From contig NZ_LABY01000166.1 in the NCBI RefSeq assembly GCF_001043975.1, positions 1-46,808 of the forward strand: a stretch of DNA of 46,808 nt, in the 5' to 3' direction. The translations under genes were made by a program, and so were the position numbers. How positions within the stretch are numbered: position 1 is the stretch's first letter; every line of letters starts with the position of its first letter. The notes below the pieces were generated by a model. That model ran no database searches, was not told the DNA's origin, and saw only the letters and a list, made by a program, of their open reading frames with translations. This stretch comes from Methylobacterium variabile. GTDB taxonomy: Bacteria > Pseudomonadota > Alphaproteobacteria > Rhizobiales > Beijerinckiaceae. Of this stretch, positions 24,386 through 33,248 are shown one piece after another.

Positions 24386-26072
24386 GGTTCATCCGCACTT
24401 TCGGTGCTGACGGGTGCTTGTCCAGCCAAGCTCTGGGGGACCTGGGTCAGGCGGCATGCAGCACTCGCTGGCGGAGCAGGTCGAACTTGGCTCGACCATA
24501 CATGCTGCGCTTGATCAGCTTGAGGCGGTTGACCTGCCCTTCAACGTGGCCGTTGCTCCAGGGCTCGGCGATCGCCGCGCGCACGGCATCTTCATCCTGC
24601 CGAAGCCCGGTGACGAAGCCACCGAGTTCGCTGGCAGCAGCCTCCAGCCAAGGTGTCAGTCCGGCCGGATCGTCCTGGTGCAGGAGATCGGCAAAGGCGC
24701 GTACATCCTCGGCCGCCCGCTTCAAGCGCGGAGCCGCATTGCAGAGTGCCTGGGTGAAGGCCCGATCCACGGGCGATAGCACGGCTGGATCGCCCGTCAG
24801 CCACCGGGTGATGCGGCGTGTCGAGGGGATCCGGGCTGAGGGCGGTCGAGCCGGGGCCTCCGACTGCTGCCGTGCGACCCAGCGCCGGACGATGTCGTAG
24901 CCGCCCGTGAAGCCCTGCGCGCACAACTCGCGATGGAGACAGGTGGCGCTGCGCTGACCCTCCTGCCAGCGCGCCTCGACGACGGAGATGTAACGGTCGA
25001 GCTGGCTCGGACCTGGGGCACGACGGTAGGGCACGAACTGGCCAGCCCGGATCCAGCGACGCACGGCGTTACGAGATGCTCCGAGACGGCGGGCGATCTC
25101 CTTGGTCGGTTGACCTTCGCCATAGAGCCGTAAGGCTGCCTCACAGCGATCACGTCGCCGGCTGCTCGTCTCCGGGACGGGCTCGGTCTTTGCTGGATCA
25201 GGAGGCAGAGAAGGCTCGGGCCTGGAGTGGCTCGCCACGGCTCTGATCTCGGACTGGTGACGCTCGACGATGCTGCGCAGTGCCTCGGAGGCATTGACGA
25301 GCAGATGCCAGCGATCTGCAACCTGCATCGCCGCCGGGGCGCCTGTGCGCGCAGCCTCGGCGTAGGGTCCGGCGCGGTCACGGCTGACGACGGCGACGCT
25401 CGGATGGGCGGCAAGCCAGTCCCGCACCGGTGCCGCAGAGCGACCAGGCAGCAGGTCGATGACGCGCCGCCGTTCCAGGTCGCAGACGATGGTGCCGTAG
25501 GACTGACCGCGCCGCCACGCCCAATCATCGATGCCGACCACGCGCGGCGCCGGCGAGGAGGCGATGCCGCGTCGACGGACCAGGCGCAGAACCGTGTCGC
25601 CGCTGACCGGCATCGCCAGTCGTCGCGACAAACGAGCACCGGGCTCGCCGCCGAGCACCATGCCAATATCGGTCTGCGCCTCAGCCAATCGTTCGCTTCG
25701 ACGCGCTTTGCGTGAACCCAGCCCCACTGCTGGTTCGGCGAAGATCCGCCCCGGGCAGTGGCCGCAGCGGAAGCGGCGCACGCGCAGGTGCCACGTCACA
25801 GTCCGATCTTGCCACGGCAGGTCCTTGAGGGTTCGCCAGTACGTGCTGTGAACGCGAGTCGAGGATCGGCCGCAGCTCGGACAGGCCGCCTGGTGAGCGG
25901 TGGTATGGGCGGTGATCAGCAACCCGGCTGTGTTCAGCGTCAGATCATCGACGTGAAGGCCGTCCGGGACCGACGGCATCGACGGGTTCGAGATCGGCAT
26001 CGTGCTGCCCTACGGCTGCCATGCGCATCAACGCCCGATCCCCTCCACCAGCACCGAAAGTGCGGATGAACC
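24386..26072 (-). mobile_element. Complete ISL3-family insertion sequence
   Basis: The 1687-base element has perfect 24-base terminal inverted repeats (24386-24409 and 26049-26072; the end reads GGTTCATCCGCACTTTCGGT plus GCTG). It is flanked by an 8-base target duplication, CGAAGCGG (24378-24385 and 26073-26080). Eight bases is the expected duplication size for this family. It holds one transposase gene and no passenger, and the intact ends suggest a recent insertion. Confidence 0.9.
24447..26000 (-). CDS. tnpA: ISL3-family transposase
   Basis: This 517-residue transposase has an N-terminal zinc ribbon (CPSCGRSSTRVHSTYWRTLK, then RRFRCGHCPGRIF). The catalytic core has VVGIDDWAWRRGQSYGTIVC (first Asp), VVSRDRAGPYAEAARTGAP (second Asp) and VADRWHLLVNASEAL. 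An HTH insert, GQPTKEIARRLGASRNAVRR, follows. The C-terminal AAIAEPWSNGHVEGQVNRLK carries the Glu. All parts appear intact, so the element should be active or only recently silenced. Confidence 0.93.
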   Translation of the reverse strand: MPISNPSMPSVPDGLHVDDLTLNTAGLLITAHTTAHQAACPSCGRSSTRVHSTYWRTLKDLPWQDRTVTWHLRVRRFRCGHCPGRIFAEPAVGLGSRKARRSERLAEAQTDIGMVLGGEPGARLSRRLAMPVSGDTVLRLVRRRGIASSPAPRVVGIDDWAWRRGQSYGTIVCDLERRRVIDLLPGRSAAPVRDWLAAHPSVAVVSRDRAGPYAEAARTGAPAAMQVADRWHLLVNASEALRSIVERHQSEIRAVASHSRPEPSLPPDPAKTEPVPETSSRRRDRCEAALRLYGEGQPTKEIARRLGASRNAVRRWIRAGQFVPYRRAPGPSQLDRYISVVEARWQEGQRSATCLHRELCAQGFTGGYDIVRRWVARQQSEAPARPPSARIPSTRRITRWLTGDPAVLSPVDRAFTQALCNAAPRLKRAAEDVRAFADLLHQDDPAGLTPWLEAAASELGGFVTGLRQDEDAVRAAIAEPWSNGHVEGQVNRLKLIKRSMYGRAKFDLLRQRVLHAA

Positions 26073-26464
26073 CGAAGCGGGCCCCCACCAAAAAACCTGC
26101 CTAAACTATTGACTGCAAATCAAAAAATTGGTTCCGGCCGGGGCCCCGATCGGCGCCGATCGGGACCCCGCCTGGAGACGTATTTCCAATTTAGCTCCAA
26201 GGGCTTGCTCCTGTTCCAGCCCAGGGTCCAGCTTCGGTGTCGATCCACATCCGGAAGCCCCCCAGGTGCTCATTGATCGGGCCGGACTCGATCCGGACGG
26301 GAAGTTCAAACCCGAGTGATCCTGCCGGCGCGTCCCTTTGGGACCGGGCTCTACTCGCCGCCGCGGCGGCTCCCCGAACCCGCTGCGCGGTTTCGGCCCT
26401 TCGGGTAACGATCAACCTCGCGCGGCCCGCCGGAAATGTAGAGGGCCGCAATAGGCTGGTGCTC

Positions 26465-26914
26465 ATGAAACCCCTCGCCCTCGCAGGCCTGCTCGCCCTG
26501 GCCTCTCTCCCAGCGCACGCCGAGACGGTCGACGGCGAACTCATCCGCGTCATCGACGGCGACACCGTCGAGTTGGCCGGGGAACGCATCCGCCTCGTCG
26601 AACCGGACGCCCCGGAGATCTCCAAACCCCGCTGCAACACCGAACTCGCCAAGGGCCTCCTCGCTTCTGGTAGCCTGCGCCAGCTCCTCGAGGGGCCAGT
26701 CAGGATCGAGCGGTCCGGCCGGACCGACCGCTATCGCCGCACTCTCGCGTCGATCGTAGCGCCTGCCGGCAACGTGGCCGACATCCTGATCCGGGAAGGG
26801 CTCGCCATCCCCTACAAACCGGGCTTCGACGCCTACCAGCAGCGCGCCGCTCATTGGTGCCCGGAACAGGGCAGGGGGCCGACGTCGCCCACCCAAGCGG
26901 GGGAACGGTCCTAG
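26465..26914 (+). CDS. Secreted thermonuclease-like (SNase) protein
   Basis: This 149-residue protein begins with a signal peptide (MKPLALAGLLALASLPAHA) and an OB-fold nuclease domain: GELIRVIDGDTVELAGERIR, LVEPDAPEI, RYRRTLASI and a final Tyr/Phe-rich segment. The Asp of VIDGDT and the Arg of GERIRL match the metal- and phosphate-binding positions of the staphylococcal nuclease family. It is shorter than many members, and two cysteines (RCNTE, HWCPE) could bridge. The chosen ATG is the one giving the signal peptide; the ribosome site is weak. Role in this mobile region is unknown. Confidence 0.82.
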   Translation: MKPLALAGLLALASLPAHAETVDGELIRVIDGDTVELAGERIRLVEPDAPEISKPRCNTELAKGLLASGSLRQLLEGPVRIERSGRTDRYRRTLASIVAPAGNVADILIREGLAIPYKPGFDAYQQRAAHWCPEQGRGPTSPTQAGERS

Positions 26915-27027
26915 TTTGAGGCCATTGGCCTGGCATTCACACCAGCCTGCCGCCCGTCGGCCGCTCGGTTGGCGTCACACGCGGGCCGGGCCTCCATGAC
27001 GGAGAACACCCCGGTCCGCCGCCAGGC

Positions 27028-27516
27028 TCACCCGATCGCGAACAGATCGAGCTGACCGGGTGCGACCCGCTTGCGCGACGACCGCTTGGCCGGGGCCCTC
27101 CTGATCTCAGGCGCAGCCTTAGCCGCAGGCTGAGGCTCGACGAATGGCGGCAGGGCCTCGCCCGGCTTGCCGTGCAGAACCGCCCCGACGATCGAGCCGC
27201 TCTCGCCATGCCTCAGCACGTACAGGACGTGCGTCGGCGAGCGCAGGATCTCCTGCCGAAGCGGCTCGCCGACGGGCAGGCCCGCGAGCGCCGCCATCAG
27301 GCACGGCAGGCCGGCCGATGACACGGCCATCGCCTCGAATTCGATCACGCGTAGCCCCCAGCGCTGGCGCGCCGCGCCCGCCGTCGAAGGGAACGGGTTG
27401 GCTCCGACTACCGACGCCTCGTCGACCGCAAAGGCCGTCAGGCGCTCGCGATCGGCAAGGCTGCCGGCTCGCAGCGCGTCGGCGATCCGGCGCTTCTGAT
27501 CCGCGGTGTCTTGCAA
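27028..27516 (-). CDS. Hypothetical protein, TTG start
   Basis: This 162-residue protein appears to start at TTG, five bases behind GGGGGG; the first internal Met is at residue 62 and would remove half the chain. No family is recognised. The middle reads WGLRVIEFEAMAVSSAGLPC, then a Leu-rich helix and VLYVLRHGESGSIVGAVLHG. The C-terminus is basic (AKRSSRKRVAPGQL) and ends in DLFAIG, a form that could serve as a short peptide docking motif. Codon bias fits a real gene. Confidence 0.55.
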   Translation of the reverse strand: MQDTADQKRRIADALRAGSLADRERLTAFAVDEASVVGANPFPSTAGAARQRWGLRVIEFEAMAVSSAGLPCLMAALAGLPVGEPLRQEILRSPTHVLYVLRHGESGSIVGAVLHGKPGEALPPFVEPQPAAKAAPEIRRAPAKRSSRKRVAPGQLDLFAIG

Positions 27517-27749
27517 CGATCCCCCCGATCCACTCGACCATCTTCATGGTCTGCCCAGGACCGATCAGCCAAGCTCCTCATCGTGGATTGGTCTGGGCTG
27601 CCAGGATCGGCCAAAAAATAAGGCCACCCGAGAGGGGCGGCCGGAAGTCTGGGGAGGAAACGCCCAAAGAGGGCTGCGAAACCGCGACGCCATCGCGGTT
27701 CCACGCCGATCTCATCGCACACAATGTTGCGGTGCACAATAGCGACGCT

Positions 27750-28232
27750 TCAGGCGTACAGCCCCTCGGCCTGGAGCCGCGCCAGCAGCCGGCCCGCCTG
27801 CTTCTGGGCCGAGGCGTCCCGCTTCTGCTGCTCGAAGCCGTGCTCGAACATCGGCAGGAGCTTGTCGGCCGCCCGCGCCATCGCCGAGCCCTCCCACAGG
27901 ATCAGCACCTCCCGGTCGGTCAGGTCCTTCACGAAGTACCAGAGCGTCAGCATCAGGCTCAGCGCCGGCCGGTCGGTCCACTCGGCGATCACGCCCTTGC
28001 CGATCCGCTCGACCCGCCGCAGCAGCGCGTACTGCTTCTTGCCGACGAGGTCGTTGAACGGCTCGAGGCAGGCCCGCGTCAGGTCGGTGCGCATCACCGC
28101 GATGTCGGACTCGGCCTTCGCCGCCAAGTCCGGCTCGGCCGCGACGAACACGCCCGGCACCGATGTCAGCGCCAAGAGGAGATAGGCCGGGATCGCTACT
28201 TCGACCCGCTGACGATCGGACAGTGCGGGCAT
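27750..28232 (-). CDS. Hypothetical helical protein
   Basis: This 160-residue protein has a possible membrane or signal-like stretch near residues 12-32 (AIPAYLLLALTSVPGVFVAA). A long helical part follows (RTDLTRACLEPFNDLVGKKQ, ALSLMLTLWYFVKDLTDREV). A C-terminal charged helix holds FEQQKRDASAQKQAGRLLAR. A GTG one codon upstream (28235) is better spaced from AAGGA, so either start is possible. No family is recognised. The gene ends near an apparent junction with a truncated IS5 transposase on the other strand. Confidence 0.55.
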   Translation of the reverse strand: MPALSDRQRVEVAIPAYLLLALTSVPGVFVAAEPDLAAKAESDIAVMRTDLTRACLEPFNDLVGKKQYALLRRVERIGKGVIAEWTDRPALSLMLTLWYFVKDLTDREVLILWEGSAMARAADKLLPMFEHGFEQQKRDASAQKQAGRLLARLQAEGLYA

Positions 28233-28289
28233 CACGAAGGTCCTTTCGCTCGAACGGCCGGGCGATCACAGCGGATCAGCGAGCCACAA

Positions 28290-28907
28290 AATACATCGGT
28301 GCGCACCTGGCACGACCGCTTCCGCGCCGACGGGATCTGGTCGGAGGTCGCCACCCTGCTGACGCGGGCGGTGCGTCGCCAGCGCGGTCGGCCCGCCGAG
28401 CCCTCGACGGCGATCCTGGACTCGCAGAGCGTCGTATCCGGCCCGCAGGCGGGGATCCGCGGCACCGACGGCACGAAGAAGGTGCGGGGCATCAAGCGCC
28501 ACGTGCTGACGTGTTCGCGCGGCTTCGTCCTGGCCGCGGTGGTGACGGCGGCCAACGTCCACGACACGCAAGCGGCGGGCTGGGTGCTGGACCGCGCCGC
28601 TGAGGCGGGCTGGGCGCCGGTGCGGGTGAAGGCAGATGGGATCTACACCGGCGCACGGATGGACGAGGCGGCCGCCCGCCACGGTGTGGAGGTGCAGGTC
28701 TCCACCCGTGAGGCGCAGGCCAAGGGCTTCCAGCCGCTGCCATTGCGCTGGCGCATCGAAGCGACGTTTGACACGCTCTCGACGCGCTATCGCCGCCTGA
28801 CCCGCCACTGGGAGCACAGCCCAGCGGCGGCTGAGGACAGCATCAGTATCGCCAACTGCCATCGGCTCATACAGGCCTATCAGCGACACCAATACAGATG
28901 CTCATAG
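28290..28907 (+). pseudogene. IS5-family transposase, 5'-truncated
   Basis: The readable part starts at VRTWHDRFRADGIWSEVATL and continues through TAILDSQSVVSGPQAGIRGT, GTKKVRGIKRHVLTCSRGFV, AAVVTAANVHDTQAAGWVLD and WRIEATFDTLSTRYRRLTRH to the stop. These are the DDE core (Asp in LDSQS, Asp in VKADGIY, Glu in WRIEATF) and the C-terminus of IS5/IS427-group transposases. The first 50-60 residues and the left end are missing. The right end appears at about 28910-28922 (TCAAACAGGCTCTC), where an IS4 element has inserted. Confidence 0.82.
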
Positions 28908-28926
28908 TCAAACAGGCTCTCAGAGT

Positions 28927-30367
28927 CATGCCTTTTAAGGTGCTTTCTTAGCCATTAGCTTAGCCTTTTCGAGCACCCTGGCGGTCGCCACATGCTCACG
29001 GGCCGCGGTCGCCGCCACATAGGGCTTGTCGACCTTGCGCTTGGGACCACGCGGGCTGGTTGCAATCCGTCTGGGGTCGACCCGCTCCGCCAACGCCAGC
29101 AAGCGGGCTGCGACGCCGGCTGCATCCTCCCGCCCCGTCAACACGGGAGCATGCCCCAGCGCCACCATCAGCCCCTCGTACCCGGCACCGATCTGGCGGC
29201 TCAGGTGGAACACCGAGACCCGCGGCTCCGGCCCATGCACCTTCTCGATGCACGCGCTCACAAGGCTCAGCACGTTATGAGCCAGAACAGCCGAGGCAAA
29301 CCCCAGCAAAGCGGCCCGCGGGCGACCCAGGCGGCCGGCCTCGCTGTGCAGTACCCGCTCCAGGCGCAGGAACAGCCCCTCGATCCGCCAGCGACGCCGG
29401 TACACCTGCGCGATCTGCGCCGCGCTGACGCTCGCGGGCAGGTCGCTCCACAACCAGATCGTCCGATCACCCTCCGTCGTCGGCGTCGTCAGGCTCAGCG
29501 CGATGCGTCGCCAGGGGATCTGGCTCCCCTCCAGCGTGATGCTCTGCTCGCGCAGTGTGCCGGTCTCGCAGGAGCCGCACGCCTGCCACTCCCCCTGCGC
29601 GCAAAGGCGGGGATGGTTGCCGTGCTGGCGCACCACGAAGTGGCTGCCCGCCGCAACCAGACCCTCCAGCCAGGTCCGGACACAGAAGTGCCGGTCGGCG
29701 ACCCAGACCTGACCAGGCGCGGCGGCGTCCAGGAGGGCCCGGGCCAGCATCCGCTCGTCGGCATAGGCATCTTCGGCCGCCACCAGGTCGACGGCCAGGC
29801 CGGTATCGGGATCGTAGACGACCAGGGTCAGCCCCGGCAGGGCGGCACCGCGAAGCGCACGCAGAGGCTTCAGACGCTTCTCGCTGCCGGGCAGATGGTT
29901 GCCGTCTAGCATGCGCAACGCAAACCCCGGCAGGCTCGGATGGCCGGTGCCCGCGGCCGTCATCACCGAGGCTAACCGGGCCGCGCTGCTGCGCACGAGG
30001 GCCCGCAGCAGCGCGGGTTCGGTGCGGTTGACCTTGTCGTAGAGGGCGGGAAGCGAGACGGTCAGGTCTTCGGCTTCGCGGGCCGCCGCATGCAGGGAGG
30101 AGCGCAGGCCGAGCGCGACGAGCATCATCAGCCTGACGACGGTGGAGAACAGCAACTCCCGCGTGTATTGCCGCTGGCGATGCTGGTCGAACACGTCGTC
30201 GATCCAGCCGGCTGGCAGCGCGTGTTCCAGAGCCGTGCGGGCCATCAGGCTCGTCGGCGCATACTTCTCAAACCGCTCGATGACAGCAGACCAGAGCGGA
30301 TCGGATCCCTGCAATGCTTCAGACATCGCAGGGATATAATTACCAGAACTGCACCTTAAAAGGCATG
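28927..30367 (-). mobile_element. Complete IS4-family insertion sequence
   Basis: This 1441-base element is bounded by perfect 17-base inverted repeats (CATGCCTTTTAAGGTGC at 28927-28943 and its complement at 30351-30367). An 11-base target duplication, GCTCTCAGAGT, flanks it (28916-28926 and 30368-30378). An 11-bp duplication is within the 9-12 range for IS4. The transposase stop codon lies inside the left repeat. Confidence 0.9.
28935..30326 (-). CDS. tnpA: IS4-family DDE transposase
   Basis: This 463-residue transposase has the first Asp in FALRMLDGNHLPGSEKRLKP and the second in VWVADRHFCVRTWLEGLVAA. The YREK-like C-terminal motif is RRRWRIEGLFLRLERVLHSE. The N-terminal domain contains RQYTRELLFSTVVRLMMLVA. 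The frame is intact over its whole length. It is not related to the ISL3, IS110 or IS5 transposases in the window. Confidence 0.9.
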   Translation of the reverse strand: MSEALQGSDPLWSAVIERFEKYAPTSLMARTALEHALPAGWIDDVFDQHRQRQYTRELLFSTVVRLMMLVALGLRSSLHAAAREAEDLTVSLPALYDKVNRTEPALLRALVRSSAARLASVMTAAGTGHPSLPGFALRMLDGNHLPGSEKRLKPLRALRGAALPGLTLVVYDPDTGLAVDLVAAEDAYADERMLARALLDAAAPGQVWVADRHFCVRTWLEGLVAAGSHFVVRQHGNHPRLCAQGEWQACGSCETGTLREQSITLEGSQIPWRRIALSLTTPTTEGDRTIWLWSDLPASVSAAQIAQVYRRRWRIEGLFLRLERVLHSEAGRLGRPRAALLGFASAVLAHNVLSLVSACIEKVHGPEPRVSVFHLSRQIGAGYEGLMVALGHAPVLTGREDAAGVAARLLALAERVDPRRIATSPRGPKRKVDKPYVAATAAREHVATARVLEKAKLMAKKAP

Positions 30368-30527
30368 GCTCTCAGAGTTCGCTGGCGCCGCGATGATATC
30401 GCACTTCGTCGAAAGCTCGAATTGAGCTTCCGACTTGAGAGCCACGAAGCGCATAGTCGGACGCGCGAACGAGAGCGGCGCCTCGAGAGGCACCGCCGCG
30501 TACGGCCTGCAGGGTGACGGGGGTCGG

Positions 30528-31667
30528 TTAGGCCGTTGGCGCTGAGGCGAGGCGCGGGGCCGGGCGAGGGGCGTCCTCGCCGACGAGGTGGAGAGCGGCC
30601 GGACGGCGGAACAGGAAATAAGCCGGGGTGCGGTAGACCGCCCGCTCGATGACAAGCGGCACCGCGACCGCTGCGACGGTCACGAGCAGTGAGACGAGAC
30701 CAATATTCTCGATCACCCCGCTCTTCACAAGCGCCGTGCGCAGGGCCGCCATCGGCAGGAAGAAGGCAAGGTAGATCACGATCGAGCGCTCGCCGCAGGC
30801 CCGAAGGACCGCCGTGACCGGGCCGCCGACCTTGGTCAGCAGCGCCGCCGCGCTCACGATGGCGAGCGCGCCGGCGGCGCCGAGCATCAGGCTCATCACC
30901 GGCAGGCTCGCGAGCGTCGGGTGCCGGGTCAGCCACGTCGGCGTGAAGACGAGGACGGCCTCGATCACCGCCCAGACGGCGAGCCCGAGGAGCGCCAGCC
31001 CCGCCCGCGCCCGCACCGCGTCGGCGAGCGCGAAGATCCGGGCGGCGAAGAGGTACCCGGCGACGAAGTAGACGAAGCGCTCGCAGAACTCGTCGATCAG
31101 GGTCGAGCCGGTGTTGATCGGTGCGAGCTGCAGCAGCGCTGCGCCGATCAGCAGCACCGGCCAGGGCAGCCGGCGCAGCAGCTTCACGGCGACCGAGAAC
31201 ACCGCCAGGAGGTAGATGAACCACAGGGTCGAGTACGGCTCGACCAGCCCGAAGGCGAGGTGGGCGAGGAAGGCACCCGGCCCCGCGCCCTCGGTGATGT
31301 GGCCGTACTTCACCGCCGACTGGAGCACCAGCCACAGCAGGTAGAAATAGGCGAAGTGCACGATGCGCCGGTCGGCGAACAGCCGCCAGTCGCGGTCGAC
31401 CACCCGGCCGACGAACAGCCCCGAGAGCAGGAAGAAGTCGGGGATCCGGAACGGTTTGGCGAACTCCACGATGTGATGCATGAAGCCCTCGCCCCCCATC
31501 GCCTCGCCGACCCCGAGGGTGGAGTGCATCATCACCACCAGGATGATGCAGATGCCCTTGGCGACGTCGACCCAGGCGAGGCGGCCGGTGTCGGCCGCGG
31601 TGAGCGGGCGCACCGGATCGTCCGGCCGGACCGAGGCGGCGGGTTCGGTGTTGGAGCGGGCGGACAT
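30528..31667 (-). CDS. Acyltransferase-3 family membrane protein
   Basis: This 379-residue polytopic protein has about ten hydrophobic segments. The N-terminal RLAWVDVAKGICIILVVMMH has the catalytic-type His of acyltransferase-3 enzymes, and FRIPDFFLLSGLFVG is a second family signature. Such proteins transfer acyl groups to exported glycans, lipids or osmoregulated glucans. The chosen start (MSARSNTEP) follows GGAGACGCCG; ATG at 31679 and TTG at 31694 have no ribosome site. The C-terminus is Pro/Ala-rich. It stands alone among mobile elements, so it is probably cargo; its substrate is unknown. Confidence 0.85.
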   Translation of the reverse strand: MSARSNTEPAASVRPDDPVRPLTAADTGRLAWVDVAKGICIILVVMMHSTLGVGEAMGGEGFMHHIVEFAKPFRIPDFFLLSGLFVGRVVDRDWRLFADRRIVHFAYFYLLWLVLQSAVKYGHITEGAGPGAFLAHLAFGLVEPYSTLWFIYLLAVFSVAVKLLRRLPWPVLLIGAALLQLAPINTGSTLIDEFCERFVYFVAGYLFAARIFALADAVRARAGLALLGLAVWAVIEAVLVFTPTWLTRHPTLASLPVMSLMLGAAGALAIVSAAALLTKVGGPVTAVLRACGERSIVIYLAFFLPMAALRTALVKSGVIENIGLVSLLVTVAAVAVPLVIERAVYRTPAYFLFRRPAALHLVGEDAPRPAPRLASAPTA

Positions 31668-31789
31668 CGGCGTCTCCATGAGGGCTGGCACCAACCTCGC
31701 AGGGAGACGTAAAGATCAGCCCCGGGCCGTCCACTCGAACCGCGCGGAGATCGGCAAGACCGCGTTTACCGTCTCACCGGGAGCTCCGC

Positions 31790-32000
31790 TTCGAGTCCCG
31801 CCGCGTCCGCGTCCGCGTCATGCGCGTCGCGGCGTGGAAATCGTCGGGCTTCGTGCGCATCCAATCGCGGATCAGCTTGGTCTTGTGCGTCGCCGAGTAC
31901 CAGATGCACATCAAGGTCGGGCGGCACCGCCGCCTCGATCTCGTGGAGGAGGCAGTGGAACTCGCTGGCGCGGTGACGCGGGTGAACCGCCCCGGGTTTC
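31790..32000 (-). pseudogene. IS630-family transposase remnant
   Basis: In two minus-strand frames one can read RHRASEFHCLLHEIEAAVPP with DLDVHLVL, then THKTKLIRDWMRTKPDDFHA. This is the IS630 DDE block (FL-EIDA-VP-DLDVHLVLDNYATHKT-I--WL--P-F). A frameshift falls at the catalytic Asp-Asn. The upstream part is missing; the remnant stops at the IS110 element. Confidence 0.7.
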
Positions 32001-32013
32001 CCGGCAACTGTAA

Positions 32014-32952
32014 TCAGATCGCGGCGGCCAGGGTATAATCGGTACCGTTGGCGAGCATGGCGTTCAGCGTGACAAGCAGTTTGCGGGCAGTAGCGGTGAG
32101 TGCCGCCTTGGTCGGTTTTCCGGCCAACTGGAGGCGCTGGCGGAAGTCTCGGAATACGGCACACCGCCGCGAGGCCTGCAGGGCTGCGAGGTAAAGGATT
32201 GTTCGGACAATTGGCCGGCCACCGCCGACGCTGCGTGGGCTGACACGCTTGCCGCTGTCACGCGCGATCGGTGCCAAGCCCGCCAGGGCAGCGATGCTAC
32301 GGCGATCAAGCTGCCCGAGTTCAGGCAGCTCAGCGATTAATGTCGCGGCAACGATCGGACCGACACCCGGAGCGGTTTGAAGGCGCTGGTTGAGAGGGCG
32401 GAGTTCTGGATCGGCTTTGATCAGGTCATTGATCTGCGCCTCGACCTTCGCGATGCGGCGATCGAGAACCGCAATCAAGCTCACGATGTCAGCGCGGGCT
32501 TGGCGGTCAGCTGTTTGCTGGAGCCTTGTGGCCTCCTGTTTGCGGATCTCGACGAGTTGGCGACGGCGGGTCGCCTGGGCCTGAAGGGCGCGTCGGGCTG
32601 CGGCGAGGGGCTGTGTCGGTGCAGGCCGCAGCCGTATCCCTAACTCTGCCAACATACGCGCATCGACGCGATCGGTTTTCCCGATCACTCCCATGGCCCG
32701 GGCAAAATCGCGAGCTTGTCGCGGGTTCACGCGACTGAACCGGACATTGCAAGTTTCGAGAGCATCACGCAGCACGCGATCATAACCACCGCTTGCTTCA
32801 AAGATGACCCATGCTCCCTGCTTTGCACATGCAGCGGCGAAGCTTCGTGCTGCGGCAGCTGTATTTGCGATCCGGCGTGCGCCGCTGAGTACATGGTGAA
32901 CGTCGAGCCAGTCCTTGGCGACATCAACTCCGACGAAGGCGTCTTGCATCAT
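32014..32952 (-). CDS. tnpA: IS110-family transposase
   Basis: This 312-residue DEDD transposase has an N-terminal RuvC-like domain with FVGVDVAKDWLDVHH (first Asp), VIFEASGGYDRVL (Glu) and VNPRQARDFARAMGVIGKTD followed by RVDARML (Asp-Asp). The C-terminal transposase-20 domain has LQTAPGVGPIVAATLIAELP, LAGLAPIARDSGKRV and GGGRPIVRTILYLAAL, including the conserved Ser region. IS110 elements insert without clear terminal repeats and are guided by a bridge RNA coded in a flanking noncoding end. Such a region could lie at 32953-33010. Exact ends were not determined. Confidence 0.92.
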   Translation of the reverse strand: MMQDAFVGVDVAKDWLDVHHVLSGARRIANTAAAARSFAAACAKQGAWVIFEASGGYDRVLRDALETCNVRFSRVNPRQARDFARAMGVIGKTDRVDARMLAELGIRLRPAPTQPLAAARRALQAQATRRRQLVEIRKQEATRLQQTADRQARADIVSLIAVLDRRIAKVEAQINDLIKADPELRPLNQRLQTAPGVGPIVAATLIAELPELGQLDRRSIAALAGLAPIARDSGKRVSPRSVGGGRPIVRTILYLAALQASRRCAVFRDFRQRLQLAGKPTKAALTATARKLLVTLNAMLANGTDYTLAAAI

Positions 32953-33011
32953 GATCCCTGCTCCTGTCCTGCGGGATCGGCCGAAGCTGTCCCAATCAAC
33001 TGTTCAGGCTG

Positions 33012-33248
33012 ATGCTTCATGGCGCGGACGGCTCCCGATCCGGGAACTGGGCTCAGACACCCTGGAGGCTCGCGGGATGCCGTCCGCGGGCGCAGAGTAG
33101 ATCAACCGCGACAGACAGGAGGCTCCAACTGATCGTCCTCCGTTTTCGCGGACACGGCGTCACCGTCATCAACGACCAGATCGGCCGGATGCGCCAGGAC
33201 CTCCGGGCCTGGCTGGCGCTAGCGCCCTCGCGGGAGGACCGGTCGTGA
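33012..33248 (+). CDS. Probable truncated hypothetical gene beside IS110
   Basis: A 78-codon frame runs to a TGA that overlaps the next start (GTGA). The last half (QLIVLRFRGHGVTVINDQIG, then RMRQDLRAWLAL) looks like normal coding sequence, while the first half next to IS110 is irregular. It may be the 3' end of a gene cut by the IS110 insertion, or a small gene with a later start. The function is unknown. Confidence 0.35.
   Translation: MLHGADGSRSGNWAQTPWRLAGCRPRAQSRSTATDRRLQLIVLRFRGHGVTVINDQIGRMRQDLRAWLALAPSREDRS

Larger units (their letters stand above)
24365..26249. repeat. MITE-like element, copy 1, split by an ISL3 element
   Basis: The outer parts (24365-24385 and 26081-26249) join to a 190-base element nearly identical to 35762-35950. 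The ends are TGTGTATCGGCACCGAAG and, inverted, CTTCGGTGTCGATCCACA. The middle has a near-perfect 30-base palindrome (about 26149-26178, one mismatch) whose half-site is GGGGCCCCGATCGGC. The ISL3 element has entered 21 bases from the left end, duplicating CGAAGCGG. No flanking target duplication of the MITE itself is evident. Confidence 0.75.

Noticed and set aside
27144..28290. Plus-strand 5' extension of the IS5 transposase frame
   Set aside because: The frame happens to be open back to 27144, but the residues before VRTWHD are antisense to two minus-strand genes and show no transposase similarity.
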